This document shows positions 59,346 to 64,000 of a DNA stretch of 64,000 nt, piece after piece. The DNA is taken from contig NZ_MTBG01000011.1 of the NCBI RefSeq assembly GCF_002119405.1, positions 38,636 through 102,635 on the forward strand, written 5' to 3'. The notes under the pieces are model-generated. The model saw nothing but the letters and a program-made list of their open reading frames with translations. It ran no database searches and had not been told where the DNA came from. The translations under genes and the position numbers were made by a program. Source of the stretch: Pseudoruegeria sp. SK021 (GTDB lineage: Bacteria; Pseudomonadota; Alphaproteobacteria; Rhodobacterales; Rhodobacteraceae). Position 1 is the first letter of the stretch; every line of letters begins with the position of its first letter.

Positions 59346-59783
59346 TTAGACCAGCGTTGCGTCCAGTTTGATCTCAATGCCGGTCAGGGCTTTGCTGACC
59401 GGGCAGCCGTCCTTGGCTTTGGTCGCGATTTCCTGAAACTTGGCGTCGTCAATGCCGGGGACCTTGGCTTTCAAGGTAATGGTGCTGGAATTGATCTGAA
59501 AGCCGCCGCCGGGCGCTTCGCCCATATCGATGTTCGCCGTGGCATCCAATTGGTCTGCGGGGGTGTCGTTGCCCGCCAACATATGCGCCAGTTGCATGAC
59601 AAAGCATCCAGCATGGGCCGCGCCGATCAATTCTTCCGGGTTGGTGCCCGATTTGCCGCTTTCGTCCTGAAACCGACCCTTGAAGGAATACGGAACGCCG
59701 TCAAACGCGCCGGATTGCGTCGACAGTACACCCTTGCCCTCGACAAGAGAGCCTTCCCAGATCGCTGTAGCGTGTCGTTTCAT
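59346..59783 (-). CDS. osmC: OsmC/Ohr-family peroxide reductase
   Basis: The 145-residue protein has two redox Cys (Cys60 in AAHAGCFVMQ and Cys127 in DGCPVSKAL) typical of OsmC, which reduces organic hydroperoxides. The start MKRHATAIWEGSLVEGKG at 59783 with GAAAGGAA upstream is preferred; an earlier in-frame start adds 25 atypical residues. The family splits into OsmC and Ohr; the length and sequence fit OsmC. Confidence 0.9.
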   Translation of the reverse strand: MKRHATAIWEGSLVEGKGVLSTQSGAFDGVPYSFKGRFQDESGKSGTNPEELIGAAHAGCFVMQLAHMLAGNDTPADQLDATANIDMGEAPGGGFQINSSTITLKAKVPGIDDAKFQEIATKAKDGCPVSKALTGIEIKLDATLV

Positions 59784-59938
59784 GTTAATTCCTTTCAAAC
59801 TTGTGGCCTTAGATCGCGCACCACGGGGCGACCTTACTTGGACCAGTCGCAGGAACAACTGCTTTGCAGAGCCAAAGTTCCCCCGCCCGTCATCCAGCCT
59901 TGGATCTGATCGGCGCGACGGGCGTAAAGCCCAGACAA

Positions 59939-59971
59939 CAAAAAGGCCGCTCAGCTAAGGCTGGCGGCCGT
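59939..59971 (-). terminator. Terminator of the DUF1127 gene
   Basis: On the minus strand a GGCCGC/GCGGCC stem (59964-59969 with 59945-59950) with inner AGC/GCU pairs is followed by UUUUUGUUG, a good U-run. It lies about 43 bases past the DUF1127 stop. The bases 59959-59971 repeat the 13-base segment at 59309-59321. Confidence 0.75.
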
Positions 59972-60013
59972 AATGTGGACTGGCGCAGGATGGCTGCACA
60001 GGTCGGCATCCCA

Positions 60014-60220
60014 TTAGCGGTAGGGGAATTGTGCCACGTCGTCGATCTGGCTGCGGTCGAGGCCAATATCGTTCAATTCGCGGTCGGTCAGGCGCGAGAG
60101 AACCTTGCGGGTTTCCCGGACATCGCGCCAGTTCAGGGCAGCGCGATAAATGGTGCGCAGAACCGAGGTATGACGCGCGGGCGCATAAGAGGTGTGGATG
60201 GGGTTTGCATAGCTCGTCAT
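60014..60220 (-). CDS. DUF1127 small protein
   Basis: The 68-residue protein has a disordered N-terminus and the conserved helical C-terminal DUF1127 core (RKVLSRLTDRELNDIGLDRSQI). Such proteins are numerous in Rhodobacteraceae. One in Rhodobacter sphaeroides (CcaF1) binds RNA and is encoded upstream of small stress RNAs. No CCUCCUCCC-motif RNA is seen downstream here; a terminator follows quickly. Its function remains unknown. Confidence 0.85.
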   Translation of the reverse strand: MTSYANPIHTSYAPARHTSVLRTIYRAALNWRDVRETRKVLSRLTDRELNDIGLDRSQIDDVAQFPYR

Positions 60221-60697
60221 GGCAGAGCACTTCTTTCGTGATCAATGATTGGGCAGTTTATAAACCGCCACGTATATGGGCAGATGTGCCCGTTCAATGA
60301 TCGTTTTTGCAACCTCGCCATGCGATTGCTGCATGGCAGCATTTGTAACGGTGCCGTGACATTTCTAGCGAATTTTCAGAAGGTTGCCGGTGATTGCTGC
60401 GGGCAATCTTGGACCGTCAAGGATGAGCACCATGTGAAGGCGCTGGGAGCGCCTTGCATGGCTAGAGATGCCCTTTGCGGACCTGATGGTCGCCTGACAG
60501 ATGGCGGGTGGCGCGCCGTGGCGCGGCTGGTCCCCGCCCCCAAGCGGTTCAAGACCACTGAGGCGGGTTTGGGGCCAAGTTCTTGCGTGATAGGTTGTCG
60601 TGTGGTCGACGCAAGGACCCCCTGTCTGCTTTGCAATTGCCCGATGTTCGCGTTTCGTGCTATCCCTTTGGCAAAACAACAAAGAGCAGGACAGGCC
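60221..60697. other. Divergent intergenic region between DUF1127 gene and ruvC
   Basis: This 477-base region has no well-supported gene. An open frame that runs into ruvC from 60245 is Cys-rich and lacks the codon use of its neighbours, so the ruvC start was placed at 60698. The first 80 bases are AT-rich and probably hold the DUF1127 promoter. Small palindromes occur at about 60327-60341 and 60439-60453. Confidence 0.5.
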
Positions 60698-61213
60698 ATG
60701 CGGATAATGGGGATCGACCCGGGACTGGTGCGCTGTGGCTGGGGCATGATCGCTGTCGCAGGCAACCGCATCACCCATATTGCCCACGGCACCTGTCTGT
60801 CCGGCAAAGGCACGCTGGCCGACCGCCTGCTGGTTCTGCATGATGCCCTGACGCAGGTCCTGCAAACCCACGCCCCCACCCATGCCGCGGTCGAGCAAAC
60901 TTTCGTCAACCGTGACCCTGTCGGCACCCTGAAGCTGGGGCAGGCCCGGGGCATCGCCATGTTGGTGCCCGCCCAAGCCGGGCTTCCCATCGGTGAATAC
61001 GCCCCTAACGCGGTCAAGAAGGCAGTGGTCGGTGCGGGCCATGCCGACAAATCCCAGATCGGATACATGATGCGCCTCCATTTTCCCGGCGTCGAGATCG
61101 CCGGCCCCGACGCTGCCGACGCCCTTGCCATTGCCCTTTGCCACGCCCACCACCTGCAATCGGCGGGCCGGATGCAGGCCGCAGTTCACCGTGCCACGAG
61201 GGCCGCGTCATGA
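60698..61213 (+). CDS. ruvC: Holliday junction endonuclease RuvC
   Basis: RuvC (171 residues) cleaves Holliday junctions. The acidic active site is Asp7 (MGIDPG), Glu66 (VEQTF), Asp138 and Asp141 (GPDAADALA). The ATG at 60698 is preceded by GCAGGACAGG. It starts the ruvCAB cluster and overlaps ruvA by 4 bases. Confidence 0.96.
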   Translation: MRIMGIDPGLVRCGWGMIAVAGNRITHIAHGTCLSGKGTLADRLLVLHDALTQVLQTHAPTHAAVEQTFVNRDPVGTLKLGQARGIAMLVPAQAGLPIGEYAPNAVKKAVVGAGHADKSQIGYMMRLHFPGVEIAGPDAADALAIALCHAHHLQSAGRMQAAVHRATRAAS

Positions 61214-61881
61214 TCGGGCGTCTCACCGGTCAACTGGCGTTTCGCGGCCCGGATCACGTGCTGATTGATGTCGGCGGTGTCGGCTATCTGGTGACCTGTT
61301 CGTCGCGCACCCTCGCCAACCTGCCCGCCAAGGGCAGTCTTGTCTCGCTCTATACCGACCTGTTGGTGCGCGAGGACCTGCTGCAACTTTTCGGCTTTCA
61401 GACCATGGCGGAAAAGGAATGGTACCGCCTGCTCTGCACCGTGCAGGGGGTCGGCTCGAAAGCCGCGCTGGCCATCCTTGGCGCCCTTGGCCCCGAGGGC
61501 GTCAGCCGGGCCATTGCGCTGGGTGACACCAATTCCGTCAAGGCCGCCCCCGGGGTCGGGCCGAAAATCGCCCTCCGCGTCGTGAACGAATTGAAGGACA
61601 AGGCCCCGGCAGTGATGGCCATGGCGGGGCAGGCGCCCGACCTGACGCTGCCATCCGGCGCACCCACGGCACCCATCGACCTTGAGGCGGTGATCGAGGC
61701 CCCCTCTGCCCCGCCCCCCGATGCCACCGCCCAAGCTGACGCGCTGTCGGCGCTGGCCAATCTTGGCTACGCGCCCTCGGATGCGGCCACTGCCGTGTTG
61801 CAAGCCGCCTCTGATACCCCGGGCCTGGGCACCCCCGCCCTGATCCGCGCCGCCCTGCGCCTGCTCGCGCCGAAGGAGTGA
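61210..61881 (+). CDS. ruvA: Holliday junction DNA helicase subunit RuvA
   Basis: RuvA (223 residues) binds junctions and loads Ruv[14 protein letters not shown] opens the OB-fold domain; helix-hairpin-helix segments ([26 protein letters not shown]) and a C-terminal domain III follow after an Ala/Pro-rich linker. ATGA overlap with ruvC suggests coupling. ruvB follows 4 bases later. Confidence 0.96.
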   Translation: MIGRLTGQLAFRGPDHVLIDVGGVGYLVTCSSRTLANLPAKGSLVSLYTDLLVREDLLQLFGFQTMAEKEWYRLLCTVQGVGSKAALAILGALGPEGVSRAIALGDTNSVKAAPGVGPKIALRVVNELKDKAPAVMAMAGQAPDLTLPSGAPTAPIDLEAVIEAPSAPPPDATAQADALSALANLGYAPSDAATAVLQAASDTPGLGTPALIRAALRLLAPKE

Positions 61882-61885
61882 CGCC

Positions 61886-62929
61886 GTGACCGCCCAAGAC
61901 CCGTCCACCCCTGACCCCGATCTTCGCCCGGACCTGCAACCCGGCGACCGGGACCGTGCCCTGCGCCCACAAACCCTGCCGGAATTCATCGGTCAGGCCG
62001 AAGCCCGCGCCAACCTCCGTGTCTTCATCGCCTCGGCCCGCCAGCGCGGCGAAGCCATGGATCACACCCTGTTCCACGGCCCGCCCGGCTTGGGCAAAAC
62101 CACCCTCGCGCAGATCATCGCCCGGGAATTGGGCGTCAATTTCCGCATGACCTCTGGGCCCGTCCTTGCCAAGGCCGGGGATCTTGCCGCGATCCTGACC
62201 AACCTTGATGCCCGCGACGTGCTGTTCATCGACGAGATTCACCGCCTCAACCCCGCCGTCGAAGAGGTGCTCTATCCCGCCCTCGAAGACTACGAGCTGG
62301 ACCTGGTGATCGGCGAAGGCCCCGCCGCCCGCACCGTGCGAATCGAACTGCAACCCTTCACCCTTGTCGGCGCGACCACCCGCCTTGGCCTGCTGACCAC
62401 GCCGCTGCGCGACCGCTTCGGCATCCCGGTCCGGCTGCAATTCTACGACATTGATGAACTGCACGAGATCGTCACCCGCGGCGCGCGCCTGATGGGCATC
62501 CCGTCAGACCCCGATGGCTGCCGCGAGATCGCCCGCCGCGCCCGGGGCACCCCGCGCATCGCCGGCCGCCTGCTGCGCCGCGTCGTCGATTTCGCGCTGA
62601 TCGAGGGCAACGGGCGGCTCGACCGCGCCATCGCCGACTCCGCCCTGACCCGGATGGGCGTCGATCACCTCGGGCTGGACAGCGCCGACCGCCGCTACCT
62701 CGGCCTGATCGCCGACCACTATGGCGGCGGTCCGGTCGGGATCGAGACCCTCTCCGCCGCCCTGTCCGAAAGCCGCGACGCGCTGGAGGAAGTCATCGAG
62801 CCCTACCTGCTGCAACAAGGCCTGATCCAACGCACCCCGAGAGGCCGGATGCTGGCCCGCAAGGCGTGGCAACATCTGGGTCTGGAGGCCCCACGGGAGC
62901 CGGGGCAGGGGGAGTTGTTTGAGGGGTGA
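61886..62929 (+). CDS. ruvB: Holliday junction branch-migration ATPase RuvB
   Basis: RuvB (347 residues) is the AAA+ motor of branch migration. Walker A GPPGLGKT (65-72), Walker B LFIDEIHR, sensor [19 protein letters not shown] and the C-terminal winged helix ([16 protein letters not shown]) are present. The start is GTG at 61886 with GAAGGAGT upstream. Confidence 0.96.
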   Translation: MTAQDPSTPDPDLRPDLQPGDRDRALRPQTLPEFIGQAEARANLRVFIASARQRGEAMDHTLFHGPPGLGKTTLAQIIARELGVNFRMTSGPVLAKAGDLAAILTNLDARDVLFIDEIHRLNPAVEEVLYPALEDYELDLVIGEGPAARTVRIELQPFTLVGATTRLGLLTTPLRDRFGIPVRLQFYDIDELHEIVTRGARLMGIPSDPDGCREIARRARGTPRIAGRLLRRVVDFALIEGNGRLDRAIADSALTRMGVDHLGLDSADRRYLGLIADHYGGGPVGIETLSAALSESRDALEEVIEPYLLQQGLIQRTPRGRMLARKAWQHLGLEAPREPGQGELFEG

Positions 62930-62957
62930 GGGGGCTTTGATATATGGTAGGAAGTGA

Positions 62958-63719
62958 ATGAAATTCGGAGAAGAAATTCAGGCTTTTGGCGTTGTAGCTG
63001 CTTTGGTTATGTCTGGTCTTTCGCTCTATTGGCAATTCTTTGACTTGCCGGAAAAGCTTACGATTTTTTCTGCGACAGGAACGTATGGCGGGTTTCATTT
63101 AACCCCGCGCGGGGTTGCTCAGGAGGTTGAGTTTACTGTCGTCAATGAAGGCTCGGAGCCAGTTATTGTTACGCGTGTCGACTTTTCGCCTAATAATTTG
63201 GTTCCGGCTCCAATTTTGATCGAAGGAGATTTCTGGGACGGACGACCATTTGAAATTAATGGGAATGCCATTTTCTCATTCAGATTCTTGGCGATCCGAG
63301 ACTTTAATTCGAACAACACCAAGGAGTGGCGTGAGGCAAAGATGGGGCAGCGTGTCAGAGACCCATACCGCTACGTATTTGATTCTATTGATCATGTCGC
63401 GGTGCCATACGATAGTCTTGATTCAAGATTAAGAGAAAATGGTAGGCAGGTGTTTCAAGATGAATTTGAGTCGTACTCAATTCAAGCCGTGCAAGATAGT
63501 CTTTTTTCGAAGGGGCTAACATTTGATGGCGACAATCATCCGGTAGCGAATTTTCTTTCTGATTACCCTATGTATGTAACGTATGGTGGTGATTGTATGG
63601 TGTATATGATTCATACATTGAGTGTGTGTGCTTCGATTGAGTTGACGACTCTAAAGGGAAACTCATTCGTTTCCGATTATATTGGTTTTGGAATGCGCTC
63701 TAATGATCTCGATAAATAA
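62958..63719 (+). CDS. AT-rich orphan protein with N-terminal membrane helix
   Basis: This 253-residue product is not recognised. It has a hydrophobic helix at about residues 9-27, then a polar region with a beta-rich run (VEFTVVNEGSEPVIVTRVDFSP) that could be an Ig-like or similar fold. No catalytic motif is seen. Codon use and base composition are much more AT-rich than the flanking genes, suggesting horizontal acquisition. TAGGAAG lies a few bases before the ATG. It starts 28 bases after ruvB on the same strand and is probably not part of the ruv operon. Confidence 0.75.
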   Translation: MKFGEEIQAFGVVAALVMSGLSLYWQFFDLPEKLTIFSATGTYGGFHLTPRGVAQEVEFTVVNEGSEPVIVTRVDFSPNNLVPAPILIEGDFWDGRPFEINGNAIFSFRFLAIRDFNSNNTKEWREAKMGQRVRDPYRYVFDSIDHVAVPYDSLDSRLRENGRQVFQDEFESYSIQAVQDSLFSKGLTFDGDNHPVANFLSDYPMYVTYGGDCMVYMIHTLSVCASIELTTLKGNSFVSDYIGFGMRSNDLDK

Positions 63720-64000
63720 TGTAGGTTTTTCTGTTTTCTTTTGGATAGGAGCCGCTATCTTTTAGGGTTGGCAAAGTCCAATAAAAGTCCGAAACTTGTT
63801 GGCCCCCTCTTTACCCCCGAACAGACGGCCTCCGGGCGGCGATGGGCACGGCGAACCCGGCGGGACGCAGCGCCCCCAAGTTCGACAGCAAAACGAGTAA
63901 GTAATTGATATCGTTATAGCCGAATGGGCCAAAATGTAACTACACGAGCATGATCAGGCGGGTTTTGGCAGATTCAGGGTGTCGAATAGCTCCAGTTGTT
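63720..64000. other. Downstream of the orphan gene, mixed composition
   Basis: The 281 bases to the edge hold no complete gene. The part near 63720-63800 is AT-rich, while 63800-63890 is GC-rich again, so a composition boundary lies here. The motif AAGTCC occurs twice near 63775-63790. Apart from the possible gene end at 63954, nothing else is recognised. Confidence 0.4.
63954..64000 (-). CDS. Possible C-terminal end of a gene entering from the right edge
   Basis: On the minus strand a frame open to the window edge ends QLELFDTLNLPKPA followed by a TGA stop at 63954-63956. It reads like a plausible protein C-terminus and may belong to a transposase or other gene beyond the window. Only 14 residues are visible, so identity cannot be judged. 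Confidence 0.3.
   Translation of the reverse strand, partial: QLELFDTLNLPKPA

Noticed and set aside
59784..60013. CcsR-type small RNAs downstream of the DUF1127 gene
   Set aside because: The CCUCCUCCC motif of such RNAs is absent and a terminator follows the gene quickly.
60245..60697. Upstream extension of ruvC
   Set aside because: Codon use differs, the segment is Cys-rich, and RuvC normally begins at MRIMGIDPG.

Overview
This 64 kb window is a chromosomal, mostly housekeeping segment of an alphaproteobacterium of the Rhodobacterales (Rhodobacteraceae/Roseobacter type). The evidence is GC-rich codon use, a single S10-spc-alpha ribosomal supercluster followed by rarA and rluC, an ATP12-type F1 assembly chaperone, an aap/bzt amino-acid ABC transporter, a malyl-CoA lyase nearly identical in its N-terminus to Rhodobacter Mcl1, a phosphatidylcholine synthase and DUF1127/DUF484 genes. 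I see no tRNA, rRNA, CRISPR array, prophage or complete insertion sequence.

Layout. (1) 1-15.5 kb: rpsJ-rplCDWB-rpsS-rplV-rpsC-rplP, a 328-base break, rpmC-rpsQ-rplNXE-rpsNH-rplFR-rpsE-rpmD, a small extra gene of phasin-like composition, rplO-secY-adk, rpsMK-rpoA-rplQ, ending in a strong terminator. Several stable hairpins with UUCG or GNRA loops lie between the genes. (2) 15.6-19.5 kb: rarA, an internally deleted crcB remnant, rluC, a HAD phosphatase and an ATP12 chaperone, mostly overlapping. (3) 19.7-24.2 kb: the aapJQMP (bztABCD-like) amino-acid importer. (4) 24.2-30.7 kb, minus strand: an EAL-domain c-di-GMP protein, then the tightly overlapping chain yidC-MOSC-engB-argB-sixA. (5) 30.9-36.5 kb: ttcA, an alpha/beta hydrolase, plsC, accA, a GyrI-like protein and mcl1. 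(6) 36.7-41.7 kb: a D-glutamate/D-amino-acid cassette (dgcN-dgcA-dat), a lone cobM and a MalY/PatB aminotransferase. (7) 41.8-47.3 kb: two tandem deformylase genes, the second lacking key active-site residues, then fmt, an L,D-transpeptidase, a TRIC-type channel, rnhA, ispH and a NYN-domain gene. (8) 47.8-57.3 kb: rpoZ and the bifunctional (p)ppGpp enzyme, DUF2062, pdxJ, pcs, xerC-DUF484, a transaldolase-like aldolase and priA. (9) 57.4-62.9 kb: msrA, prmA, an OsmC protein, DUF1127 and ruvCAB. (10) 63-64 kb: an AT-rich orphan gene unlike its neighbours, followed by the C-terminal end of another gene at the edge.

Functional links. Translation and secretion genes dominate the first 15 kb. Nitrogen handling recurs: amino-acid import by Aap, arginine synthesis by ArgB, and a putative D-glutamate route (DgcN/DgcA) beside a D-amino-acid transaminase. 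N-terminal formyl-Met processing (def, fmt) and the stringent response (rpoZ, rsh) form compact units.

The most unusual items are the crcB remnant that keeps its start, frame and 4-base overlap with rluC; the deformylase paralogue with Cys-to-Ser and Glu-to-Gln changes; the AT-rich orphan after ruvB; and the hairpin-punctuated ribosomal operon with its embedded extra gene. I did not find a clear new multi-gene defence or mobile system. Functions are assigned from motifs and family knowledge, without database searches.
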